From the NCBI GenBank assembly GCA_047495785.1, contig JBLDXI010000056.1:62001-126000 (forward strand): a stretch of 64,000 bases of DNA, in the 5' to 3' direction. Positions 41,201 through 52,300 of the stretch are shown one piece after another. The notes below the pieces were generated by a model. That model was given only the letters and a program-made list of their open reading frames with translations. It had not been told where the DNA came from and ran no database searches. Source of the DNA: Lepidodermella squamata (Eukaryota > Gastrotricha). The translations under genes were made by a program, and so were the position numbers. Each line of letters opens with the position of its first letter. Within the stretch, counting starts at the first letter, position 1.

Positions 41201-41346
41201 TATAAGATCCGTTGCTTGGTTGTAATATCGTAATAAATTCATCTCGATGTTATCTATACATAGAAATATCTATATGTACTTGTTTCTTGCGATCTTCAGA
41301 TTAAACCACAATTTGATTATTTAATTTTTAGGTATTTTTTATATAA
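41201..41346 (+). promoter_or_regulatory. Intercistronic region with polyA signal and AG acceptor
   Basis: Only 146 bp separate the UBE2J2 stop from the RER1 ATG. An AATAAA lies at about 41232, and a pyrimidine-rich TTTAATTTTTAG ends about 16 nt before the ATG. PolyA signal, then about 100 nt, then a splice acceptor with no upstream donor is the layout of an operon resolved by spliced-leader trans-splicing. Confidence 0.45.
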
Positions 41347-42060
41347 ATGGCGTTGGTTTGGCTGAAGGGGCTATGGCGACGTTTGGGCATGTGGCAGCAA
41401 TATTGGCTCGACCGAGCGACGCCGTGGACGTCCGCCCGCTGGCTCCTCGCAATTGGTCTCGTTTTATCATTTTTCGCTCGCATCTACTTTGCTCAAGGCT
41501 GGTATATCGTCGCATATGCCTTAGCCATTTACATCCTGAATCTGTTCCTCGCTTTCCTCACGCCGAAAATGGACCCGGCCTTCGCGATTGAGTCCGACAA
41601 CGAGGACGGCCCGATGTCAGGCGACGTGCTGCCGACCTCTTCCTCAGACGAATTCCGGCCGTTCATGCGGCGGCTGCCCGAGTTCAAATTCTGGTGGGCG
41701 ACGTCGAAAGCCACGGCCATCGCGCTGGTGTGCACGTGCTTCGAGGCGTTCAACATTCCGGTATTTTGGCCTATTCTGGTGTTGTATTTCTTCGTGTTGT
41801 TCACGGTGACGATGAAGCGGCAAATTCGGCACATGATCAAGTATCGCTACATTCCGTTCTCGTGGGGCAAGCCGCGCCACACAGAGTCGCACAATTCGCA
41901 TTCGCACGCGCAACACCCGCCGCAGCCCGCGATGCCCGCGACAGCTGCGTGGGTTTCGAAGGGCTCGGGCGGCCCGGCGCTGGGCATTGGAGCTGCGAGT
42001 TCGATGGGCCCGCCGCCTCCAGCCCCGGTCGGCGCCTATGTTGGCGTTGGGCCGAAATAA
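41347..42060 (+). CDS. RER1: RER1 Golgi-to-ER retrieval receptor
   Basis: A single exon of 237 aa. RER1 hallmarks are present: YWLDRATPWTSARW near the N-terminus, ARIYFAQGWYIVAYALAIYILNLFLAFLTPK across the first hairpin, EFRPFMRRLPEFKFWW and the second hairpin ending MKRQIRHMIKYRYIPF. Four membrane segments are expected. RER1 sits in early Golgi and returns escaped ER membrane proteins. The C-terminal tail is about 40 residues longer than in human, with HTESHNSHSHA and Pro/Gly-rich sequence. Third positions are strongly G/C. Confidence 0.95.
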   Translation: MALVWLKGLWRRLGMWQQYWLDRATPWTSARWLLAIGLVLSFFARIYFAQGWYIVAYALAIYILNLFLAFLTPKMDPAFAIESDNEDGPMSGDVLPTSSSDEFRPFMRRLPEFKFWWATSKATAIALVCTCFEAFNIPVFWPILVLYFFVLFTVTMKRQIRHMIKYRYIPFSWGKPRHTESHNSHSHAQHPPQPAMPATAAWVSKGSGGPALGIGAASSMGPPPPAPVGAYVGVGPK

Positions 42061-43143
42061 CATTTGCAATAGAAATAAATTATCAACGGAGAAAAAATGA
42101 CGGATGAAATTGAAATGTGAAAATAAAATGAGTTTGTTTAATCGGTCATTTTTTCTCCGCAAAAGCCATCGCCCATTCCAATTTTGCTATTCAAGTCGTG
42201 TTGAGAGGCTGAATTTAATTCAAGACAGCATCCTTAGAGGCGTGATTTTAGTCTGCGAAACTGCGTCGGTGAGCGTCGTTGTATGCATTATTTGTACTTA
42301 CCTGATTGAGCGACTCGTGAATCGGTTAATTTTCGCTGCATGCCTTGTTGGTCACTAGCCGGGGCGTTACCAGCTGCTGCTGCTGCCTTCTTTCATCAAT
42401 TGCGTAACACTTTGAATGTTCGCATCATTAGTGTGAGCGTGTCTCTTCTATATGTGTTTGTGGCGTCTTTTTTCCAGCTTGAAAGTTCAACAAATGTAAA
42501 TACCGTATTGCTTGTGAAAGAATTAATGTAAAACGAAATGTGCATCTTAAATGAATGAATATTATTTATCTGGTGGCTGATGAAATGTGACACAAAATGA
42601 ATAAATATCAGTTTGACGACCAACAATTTTCGGTTTTTTTTTGTTTCAAATCATCGCCGTCAACCATGATGGGAGGTGAGGGGCAAATGACACCATTAAA
42701 CCGCACCAAAATGACTTCTGGCATGAGGTCTGAAGTTGTAGTCGGATTATTTCGCGAAAATGTTGGATTTCGAGGCCAATTTTTTACTATCCTTCAGAAC
42801 CTAATAGATCAGTTATTGTAGTCGGTTTTCGCAGAATTTTCCCGAAAGTATCCGCTGGTGATAGAAAGCTTGGGTTCAAGTGTTCAGTAGGACTCGCACC
42901 TATATTGAACCAATGGATGAGCATACCGACAAAATAGTCCGAGAAGTTACGCAAGTTACGATGGGAAAATAAGAACGCAACTAATGGTAGATGCAGAATC
43001 GGGGAATTTAGTCGAAATTTAATGAGTGTCGGTAGCTGTGAGGATGAGAATCAACCGAAAAGCTGTGTGACGATCGGAAACTGTCGGTTTACTTGGTAGC
43101 AATTTTTCGACAGTTGGGCGGGAGTAAGAGCGTCATATTCTAT
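42061..43143. other. Spacer, no gene recognised
   Basis: Contains the RER1 3' end (AATAAAT at about 42075 and 42124). A second AATAAA lies at about 42600. No coding region, RNA gene or repeat is evident. Confidence 0.4.
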
Positions 43144-43151
43144 GTGCTAAA

Positions 43152-43571
43152 CATAGAGAAAAAAATGACCAGAGTAAGTACTCGTCGACCACTCAAGCTA
43201 AAATTTTGATCTCCATTATTATAGAAGTGCGTTCTCAAAACGGATATCTCCGTTTTCTACCAAATTTTGCATGCATATAGAACGCGAGCTGCTCTTTCAC
43301 GTGGTATAAGATTTGAGGTGGGCAACCCAACCGTTGTTACGATACAAAAACCTCGTTTTCACTATGGTTTTACTTATTTTGATGATATCAAGACTGAGCA
43401 GCAATTGCCCACCTCAAATCTTATACCACGTGAAAGAGCAGCTCGCGTTCTATAGGCATGCAAAATTTGGTAGAAAACGGAGATATCCGTTTTGAGAAAG
43501 TCAACTTTGAATTAAAATGAGGATTTAGAAATTTTAGCTTGAGTGCTTTCTCTGGTCATTTTTTCTCTATG
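43152..43571. mobile_element. 420-bp foldback MITE with 8-bp target duplication
   Basis: The element begins CATAGAGAAAAAAATGACCAGAG and ends with the reverse complement CTCTGGTCATTTTTTCTCTATG. It is flanked on both sides by GTGCTAAA (43144-43151 and 43572-43579). About 90 bp of inner arm (43232-43324 against 43406-43497) are nearly perfect reverse complements around an 80-bp loop. No coding capacity. Eight-base duplications suggest mobilisation by a hAT- or P-like transposase. Confidence 0.9.
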
Positions 43572-43739
43572 GTGCTAAAGAGCACATTTCTGTGTGAAAT
43601 TATCGGAAAATCAAATCACAAAGTGGTGGACCCAAGTTAATAAAATGTTTAGCACTTAGAACACGTCAGATTTTACTTAATTTTCTTATCGGATCGACTG
43701 GAAAACCATCGTTGCATTACCCCTTATGTTGACTTCAAG

Positions 43740-44570
43740 CAAATGCTTGAGATGACCCCCGAAGGGCGTAATCTTGTTCCGCAGATCGAAACGATTAATA
43801 TCTATCCGAACTGGCTTGAGAAAACCAGGTTGCGAACCCCGAGAAATCGCTTTGAAAAGTGTCCTGTGCCCGGTGCTTTTAACGATGTTGTCGCTTTCGC
43901 CAAAGAAGCTCTACTCATGAAGGAATTCGATCACCCAAACATCCTTCCATTGATAGGAATCGCGTCTCTCGACGGACAGCCGAACATTGTTGTCCCTTTC
44001 ATGGAAAGAGGCAATCTCCATCGTCCAACTCGTTTGAGGACGATCTTTGGGAGAAGGATCTCTTGGTGGATTATTCTAAACAAATCTGCAGAGGAATGGC
44101 TTACCTTTCGTCGCGCAATTGTGTTCGCAGAGACTTGGCTTGTCGCAACACTTTGGTGTCTGACGATGAAGTTTTGAAAATATCAGATTTTGGCTTGTCT
44201 CGATTGGTTTCTGACGAGCCCCTCTACTATAGATCTGGCGATATCAGTACTGCCATGATACCCACTCGATGGCACCCACCTGAGTCTCTCATTAGTCAGG
44301 TTTTCCTACCTAAAGGAGATGTTTGGTCATACGGGTTTGGTTGTTTGGGAAATTTTCTCTTGTAAGTGTTACTTGGCCGACCTGACTAAATTTCAGGGCA
44401 CTATTCTTAATTTCAGTATGCCGTGAGGAGCCGTATGCAGGGTTGAACAATTTCGAGGTTATAGTTAATGTGACAAGCGGGTTACGTCTGAGCAAACCTA
44501 ACTGCATAGAGAACGTAGTGATCACTACGTTCTCTATGCCTAACTGTTGCTCTGATTTGATTTAAGTTTG
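43740..44570 (+). pseudogene. Receptor tyrosine kinase relic
   Basis: Kinase sequence is readable from the alpha-C helix onward: AFAKEALLMKEFDHPNILPL and VVPFMERGNL, then in another frame DYSKQICRGMAYLSS, DLACRNTLVSDDE, KISDFGLSRLV, TRWHPPESL and GDVWSYG. At least one frameshift lies near 44015 and another near 44335. The catalytic HRD reads RRD, and no ATP-binding loop or lysine is found upstream. An apparent intron (about 44360-44415) leads to CREEPYAGLNN and VTSGLRLSKPNC. A 34-bp element interrupts the last part. It is non-functional. Confidence 0.85.
44505..44538. mobile_element. 34-bp perfect palindrome inserted with 8-bp target duplication
   Basis: CATAGAGAACGTAGTGA is followed directly by its exact reverse complement. 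CCTAACTG flanks it on both sides (44497-44504 and 44539-44546). Removing the insert and one flank copy restores continuous kinase-relic sequence (SKPNCCSDL), showing the empty site. Its ends match those of the 420-bp element 0.9 kb upstream (CATAGAGAA). Confidence 0.9.
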
Positions 44571-45949
44571 CTACGGGTGGCTATTCCCTGTTCTATTAAA
44601 TGTAATCGACTTCGATACAGCAAAATAATTACTCCTTGTTGGAAATGTCCCGGGAGTGCCAGGCCATCTTTTCAAGAACTTCTGGACGGCTTTGAAGAGC
44701 TGAATTAGTCTGATACAAAGGCCTCCAAAGACTTACCACATTAATTGATCTAACGATCCAGGTTTTAAAATGCTTCTAAAATTGGTTCTTATATACTTCA
44801 AAAGGATCATGCTACAGCATGTTTATCTGAAAATTAAAATGGCGGTAATTCCAGCGGAAGAATCATATTTAATTTTTTCATTCCGCAGCACTATCAGCCA
44901 ATAGGTCGCAATCCGTGTGGGCGTTACAAGTCTCCGGATACTCCAAGTAGCAGTATTTCGGCATCCAGCTCGGTTTAGCCTCTCGAAAATCGAAGGTGGT
45001 GAGATATGGACCCCAGGTGTGGGGACAGCCTGGAGAAATGGCGATCTTAAAATTCGGCGGATTCCGTAGTAACCGAAGTTCTACAAATCTTCCAAAATTC
45101 TCCCATAACTACACGTCTGGAAATCGGTTTTTTTTGCTGTGCAATATGATAGTCAAAGTGCTAAACGTCACCCGATTTGACGGCAGGTACTGAGCCAGCT
45201 TCAAATGGATTATATGGGTACAATAGCTGCGCTGCACGGCATTGGCTGTGACTCAACTTTGCCTGGTTTCTGTACAACCACCCATCGAGATTGACTTCAA
45301 CAAAAATAAGCAAAAGTGTACTTCAAAACGTAACTTTATTTTTTCACAAAGCAGCAATAACAGAGGAGGAGCTCCCTCGATCCTATAAATAGACAATTTT
45401 AGATTCCGACAGCCGCGTAACAGAATGTTTTCTCCAACTAAATAACTCAAATAACTTTGGCAAAGACAATCCGCAAAAAAATAACACAGAAAACGAACAA
45501 CCACATACCGAAATGGATGCGACTGAAATGATGATAATAATAATTTAGTAGATCATACAAATTAAGGAATTTTCAGCACGCAATTATTCATCAGAGAAAT
45601 TGCAGAAAAAATGTCTTGACTCGTATAACGTGGCTCTCACGGGTCACATTTGCATCACTGAGTTTATAGTGTACAGTTAGACAACCAGCGGTTGAAATTT
45701 TCGTACGGTGAATTGGATTGAATTACATTGCAGTAGGGCACCTTCAAGCAGCGGCAATGTGAGATGCCTACAAATGCAAGCAATTTCAGGGTGGAAAAGA
45801 AATGATTTTATTAGTGGGTTAACAAAATGGCTAAGTGGTGGATGGCTTTGTAGCGAGTGAAAAGGAGGAGAAATACCAGCGGCTATTTGTCAATAAAAAC
45901 GGCATCTATGTTTCCAAAGTTTTTTATTACTAGGTACGTGTGGCTATAA
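44571..45949. other. Spacer, no gene recognised
   Basis: About 1.4 kb with only short frames. TACAACCACC and similar runs are not repeated elsewhere that I can see. The right end is the METTL9 3' flank; a minus-strand polyA signal (TTTATT) is present at about 45899-45932. Confidence 0.4.
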
Positions 45950-48900
45950 TCATGCAGCGTGTTTGAACACGAAAACCGAATCGTCGAGCAGGTAGTACGG
46001 CGCGGACATGTCGCCCTCGCACAGATACGGCAATTTCGTGAACGAGTGGATTTCAAAGCCGAGCGGGCGCATCAGCTCGATGAACGACGCCGACTGCTCT
46101 TCGTAGGAATAGCCGCGAATGTTCAGCGTTTCGATGGGCTCCGTCGAGTTGCCCATCTCGACGTAGGGGCAAAACGGGAAGGCATGCGCGACAATCAAAT
46201 AGCCGTCTTTCGCCAGTTTGAGCTTCATTTGCTTGATCAGCGAGATCGGGTGTGAGCAGCGGTCGAGCACGTTGAGGCACGCAATCGCGTCGTACATCAT
46301 GCCGTGGTCCGTCCACGATTCAGCTGTTAACAAGCTATAAAAAAATACATGATGTAACAGTTTTTTGACATTGACTTGGATATTGATTATACTCTAGAAT
46401 CGGTAGCAATGCTGGTTCTCCTTCTACACTTGTGACTGCAAAGATCGCCTATCTGATACCACCTAATATGTTATGCGTGGTTGTTGACCGCTTTTACTAA
46501 TGTGGCAATAATTTTTAGACTACAGTCTACACTAATGGTTGAGAATAACTCGACACTTTCGTTCTATCTTCATGGACTATTCGATCCGCGCCGTTTAATC
46601 ACATAAACCGGTAGAAATAATGACAAACGAGATACAAGTTCGGCCATTGAAGTGCCTTCAGTATTTGTGTTGGTCCTTGAATCCTTGGCGGCTTACTTCG
46701 TAATTGGCATATAGACAGATAATCAGAGTCGGAATCTCAGCGTTTGGACGAAGCGAAAACGCGCATCTTATTAAGACTAAAGTTTTACCGCAAAATAACG
46801 TGTTGATCCTTTGAAGCTGCTTGTCATCAACGTCGAGCTCTTGTACGGCGAAAAGTTCACGAAAGATCAAGACGTCAACTTGCGATTCAGCGGTCGCTTG
46901 TTCCACATAAAACGTTGTTGATTCTTAGCCAGTTGAACTCCTACAGCAATGAGGCATTCGCGTAAGACCTGTCGCGTTGCAATTTCGGATCTTATTTCGG
47001 ATTAATACCCTGCGACCGAATGTATCAGGTATCGGCAACGGCTGGAGAACTCTATTACCTGCGGCTAATTCCACTTCATCGTAGTGGAGCGAAAAGATTT
47101 CAGGATTTGCGACAAGTACAACCTGAAGGTACCCCGGCGTCTAAGCCAGTCGATTACTGCGACGATGGTCATATCGAGTTATCCATGAAAGAAGTGTGCA
47201 GTCACACCAGGCCCAAGGATGTCACGGAATTCTTCATCAGTGTTCTGTTGTTTTCTGCCCCATCAGACGCCCTTGCGTTGATGAATCGATTTCGCAATCA
47301 AATGTCAGAAGATTTCCTCCATGTCACTAGGTTGCTTAATCCTCATGCCGATTATTCAGAGCGGATTTTCCAACAAGCTTTGGCTGAGACAGATCAGCTT
47401 ATATCCCAGAGTAACAAGTCATTGGCGAGTTTCAACCTACCGGAATTCAGGTGCTAACAGGTCGACTTAATCGGTTGGCTGGTCCGAAGGACCGGTCCCT
47501 GGAATTGCTAGTAGACAGATAATCGGAGTCGGAACCTCAGCGGCAGATGAGTCAAATACGGGGAGTAACGCAAAATTACATGCGATTACACGCTGCATTA
47601 TTCAGGACGTCAAGTCTTTTCCTGGTTGGATTATCCCATTGGACGACGATGGTTACATAGATCAATATTGAATAAGCTCACGTCACGCTGTATCTGTGGT
47701 AGTTTTACGATATTCCATAGCTGAGCCGTTACCAACTAAACGCAAAGAGCCTGGGACTTTCCCCTAACGTCTTTGCATACTGAGTCTCTCAATGTTTCCG
47801 AGTCTCTAAATATCCTGTAACTAAAATGCAGCGAGCAAGGCGCTAAACAACTACAAACAATGAACAAGCTGAAGCGGCAACTTACTGAAAGGCTTCGCGG
47901 CGAGTCAGCCGCCAGCACATTGGTGCCGATTTCTCCGTGACGTAGACGTTGTCAAAGAGGGGCGCCATCTGTTCCGTGACTTTGCCATCGCCGGCGCCAA
48001 TGTCGAGCAGCGAGTGGGTGCGCCAGTCGTCGTCGACGCGCAGCAGCGCTCGGAATTGCGCTGTCGAGAAGACGAACATGGAGCCGCGGCCGAGCAGGCC
48101 GTTGATCGATGTTTTTGAGATGACGAAGCTGAGCAGTTTGGCGGCGAACAGGTGGAACATTTGCGTGAACAGCCAGTCCGACTTGGCGTACGACTGGTCT
48201 AGAAACAGATCGGTGCCGTTGTCCTGGCGTAATTGCACAAATTTGGAAGCCAGATCCATTGGCAAGGCTTTGAGATCAGCGGAGTAGTGCTGCAACACAA
48301 TTCAATAAATAGAAGAATGTCTCCAGTATTTCAAAACTGTGAACGGGTTCCTAAATTTGTTGCCTCGTCTACTCTTCCAACTCCTCAATATGCCAAATAG
48401 AGGAAGAAATGTCTCCCTTCATCGCTTACAGTTGCTTTTCTTGTTTCTTTGTCTATGAATACTTATTGCTAAAAAGAAGATTTCTACTTAAAAACAGAAA
48501 AGGCAGTTTCCGTTGACAGTATTCCGGTAACTCCCAATTTTAGCTCATATACGCGTTTGGGGTTCCTTTCCAAGATTCCTCCGTGAAATATTCGAACTTA
48601 CCGAAACTGAAATTTCTCAGAATTTTATTGAGAAGTTTCAGTTTCTTAGCTATCAATAATTGTTGAAATTCCTTAATTTAAAATAGGCCATTATTAGCCT
48701 AAATTAGCCTGAGTTTCTGCGGCAATTATTGAAACTTCTCTGCCTTCGCGTTAGTTCCGAGCCAATATATATCAGCATCATGTTTTAAGCACGAGGCTAC
48801 AAACTGACATTGAATATGAGCTTTTTCTTGAATTTGAATTCAATCCTCAGAGCCTACTCTAATTTTAAGTTCCATTTCAAAGAATTTTTCCATTTTTTCC

Positions 48901-49132
48901 AATTAATTCACCATTTAAATCAAACTGAAATTAAACAACTCTACTAAATGTGCTAAAAATTTGAAAACTTAATCACTTAATCCAAAATGTTATGAATAGC
49001 TTTTCTTGTTAAGAATAATATAGATCAAATGTCTGAATTTTCGAAAGAACTTACTTCTTTGCAGAGAACTTTCGAGTGAGTCTTGTCGAACTCGGCCCGT
49101 TGCATGTAGGCATTCATAAGCACCGAACGCAT
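45950..49132 (-). CDS. METTL9: METTL9 (DREV) protein-histidine methyltransferase
   Basis: Exons 49055-49132, 47886-48289 and 45950-46334 encode 288 aa. SAM-binding motif I is SLLDIGAGDGKVT, with VYVTEKSAPMCWRL after it. The METTL9 signature continues in exon 3: YDAIACLNVLDRC, ILIVAHAFPFCPYVEMG-like sequence, RGYSYEEQ and LPYLCEGD...YYLLDDSVFVF. Family members methylate histidine N1 in HxH motifs. The RER1 tail in this window has HxH-type runs (HNSHSHA), possibly coincidental. Exons are separated by introns of 765 and 1551 nt; the last intron contains a Helitron relic. Exon 1 (MRSVLMNAYMQRAEFD) uses a GTAAGT donor. Confidence 0.92.
46930..47457 (+). mobile_element. Helitron Rep/helicase relic in METTL9 intron
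   Basis: In plus orientation, opposite to METTL9, sequence reads ATAGELYYLRLIPLHRSGAKRFQDLR and later PKDVTEFFISVLLFSAPSDALALMNRFRNQMSEDF. This is the region just upstream of the Pif1-like helicase domain in Helitron proteins (pattern GE-x-[FY]YLRLLL...G-x-xSFxDLR). The expected helicase motifs are not found downstream, and flanking frames are broken. It is a dead fragment with unclear ends. Confidence 0.75.
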
Positions 49133-49383
49133 GATTAATTAAATGCAGTTAAGTAGAGATATTCGTCAAATTATTTACAAAACCGACATCAATATAAAAT
49201 AACACCTAACCAGGAAAAATGTAAAAGTATGAAAATCAAAATGCCAAATTGAAATATGACTACTACTATGTGGATATATACTTGAGCAGAGACTTTCAAA
49301 CAAAAATTCCGAACACCGGACTTGAAAATTGAAATAAACGTAATTCAGCGGGGCTATATAGAATTCGAGAATTACAGAAGCAT

Positions 49384-52300
49384 TCAAAGGCCGATTTTAT
49401 AGGACCGGCCCTTCGGGTTGTGGATGGCGGTGCATCGCGGCTGCGTGATGGCCCATTCGTACCAGACCGAGTGGTCGTCCGACAGCCGCCACATGTGCAC
49501 CTTCAACTTTTCGCCAGCCGCGAACTGCAACGGGCTGACGAGCGGGAAGTAGATCGAGAACCACGAGAATAGATCGGGCGAGTGCGTGGTCGGGTGGATG
49601 CTCATGACGATGTCTTTGTACAGAACCGAGTCGAAATAGCCGGCCAGGCCGTGTATCGTCACGTCGTAAGGGATTGTGAATTCGGCGCAGGCGAATCGAT
49701 CGTTCGAATGGGGCTCTAAACGCGCAATAAAGGGGTAAATATTCGAGTGAGAGATGGCCGGCAAATGAGAATATGAAGACCGCTCATAGTGCGCTATTTC
49801 AATAAGGGAACACCGGAAAACTGACCGGCAAAATCGATCAGATGAGAAATTTAATAACGCCGTAAAGTGGCTTGAATCTTGATTCCTTTTCCGCAGGCAA
49901 AATTTCTCAAAATTTAAAATTAATCAGCGTATTTCTCAATTGCCTAAAGGTATAGTGTGTAGATGCATGGACACATGTACATTTCTTCACTTCAGGAAAA
50001 TAAATGAGATGGAATGAATCGGGCCAATCCCTAATTTGCCAAATGATTCGCTACAAAGGCTTGTCTCGAACGGATTGTTATCAAAAGCCAAAAAATGATA
50101 TCGACAGTTCAAATACCAGAGATTGGAGTAACAGCGGATGGGTTAATTTTACGCTCTATCGGAATAGTTTATCACAATCGGCTCATACTTCATTTTTGAA
50201 CTATTTTATTGCTTTCATCATACCGTACTGCCCGAAAAAATTGCCAGCCTCGAATAAATGGCAGCCTCAAATAAATGTCAGAGGTTTTCGGTCGTTCGAA
50301 AAAATAAATGTCAGGTCAGTGGAGGTGACAATACGAAATATCACTAATGAGGTCATTTTCAGCCATTCTGGTTGGAAGTAATTTCCACTATTGGCACTTA
50401 AAAAGGTCAAGGGCCAATATTTAGGGTCAAAATACGTAGAATCGGACGGAAATGCATGCTATTTTGGTTACCTAGGCATTTACTTTTTGGTTCGGATAAA
50501 TAAATGTCAGTCCCTTATAGATGTCAGGGGTTCATCAACGTTTGAAAACAATAAATGTCATGGGTTTTTTTCCGGGCAGTACGGTATTTTTTTCGTCGTT
50601 CGCAGTTTGCATTTTCTCTGATTAGGATCACCAACATGATAGTTTAGAGCGTATAGACCATACTAAAAGGTTTATTTGCATGCTATTTATTTCAATTTTA
50701 AAACATATCGGTGAAATTTTCATCTAAAATAAATTTTTAGAAGTTTCTTTGGGAACCCAATTTTACAATGAATTCTGTTGGCTTGACTCTCTGAAATCGA
50801 AGGGAGAAATTACATTCTGACGGTGAGCTAAGAAATCTACCCGGAGTTCGGGGATTTTATGAAAATGGACTGAAAAATGTACCACTAAATATGTTTCCAT
50901 CAATTTTTCGAAATAGAATATTGATTTCAAAAGCGAATCGGCTCTTATATGAAGCAAATGAGAGTCACTTTTCTAAAGATAGACATGTGTTAAATTGACG
51001 GGAAAAAGGGAAGGAAGCGAAACTGGAATCAAGAACAATGATACGCCTGGTTTCGGACAATTTTCAAAAGTGTGTTCCTTTTTTTGCAAAAAACACGCAA
51101 AAAGGTTTTCAGGGTATACACATCACTCATTCACTTCTTCAAGACGCTGAAAAAAGCTCGACGAGTAGAAGGCGTTGGGCTATTAAAATTTGAAAAATAA
51201 TTATTTTTCGATTATCAACGTGAATTCGAAAATTTTCTGCTCAAAACACTGCGTGATGTCATCGGGAGCCATAGGGCTTTTATACACGCAAAAATGTGAA
51301 ATTATTATGTGTCAAGGTCGAATTTAGAAAAACTAGTCTAACGACATGAAAGGGAAAAATAGACTCGGTCAAAAGGTAAAAGGTAAAAGCTGCACGAGCT
51401 TACCCAAAAACTAAGGGTAAAAATTGCTCAAATTTTCGGCACATGATTTGGAATTTTTCTGCTCAAAAGCAGAACAAAACAGATGGCGCACACGAAGAAC
51501 GAGCTTCCCCTGGGAACAACGACAAAAATTGTCAAAATTTTGTCCATTAAAAAATCAGGAAACGCCTTTCAAAATATCATTTTAAACTAATGGTTTCAGT
51601 TTTTCACCGCCCCATGGTGCAATTCATTTATAGCTTTTTTGAAGACTCATTCAAACATTGCCTCACTGATGAAAATTCCGTTTATTTCAACAAAAATCTC
51701 ACCAAAATTCGGATGGTCGAACTTGAACATAGGCTGCGGCTCGGCAAACACGTTCGCGTTGTGAAATCGCACGACATACGGCAGTTCGAAGACGTACTCG
51801 GGGTGCTTGTAGCCCTGGTGCTCGCGCATGTTGAACAGCTCCGAGTACAGGCGATGCGCCTGGATTGGCGCAATGTACGACGTGTACGACGACGGGATGC
51901 TGATGCCGCCGTCTTTTTTCAACAAATGCTGCGCCCCATCCAGGCACTCGGGCGAGAGTTCGTTGTCGCCGAACGAGCCGAGCAGTTCTGAGACCAAAAT
52001 GTCGGCAAGTTGCGGCGGCTTCCACTGCCGCATGTCGCTCGCGATGATTGTCACGTCGTCGTTCGCCCACTCGGTGACGCGGCGGTTGCGCAGTGTCACA
52101 ATCGCGTTTGGGTTCTTCTCAACCGCGTACACTTTCACGAGGCAGTCGGTTTTGCGGGCGGCTCGCAGCGTAGCGGCAACCAACGGACCGCGACCGGCGC
52201 CAACCACCATGACAACAACGCTGGAAATTTGAAAAAAAAAATATTCAAAAATCAGAAATTTAATCAAAACTGAGTTTAAATAAGGCTGGACCGAAAAATT

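Noticed and set aside
34010-42060. Nematode origin
   Set aside because: Short introns and operon-like spacing suggested it, but a CFAP107-like gene is not expected in animals without motile cilia.
41644-42162. Minus-strand ORF rich in Arg opposite RER1
   Set aside because: It is a by-product of GC-rich third positions in RER1.
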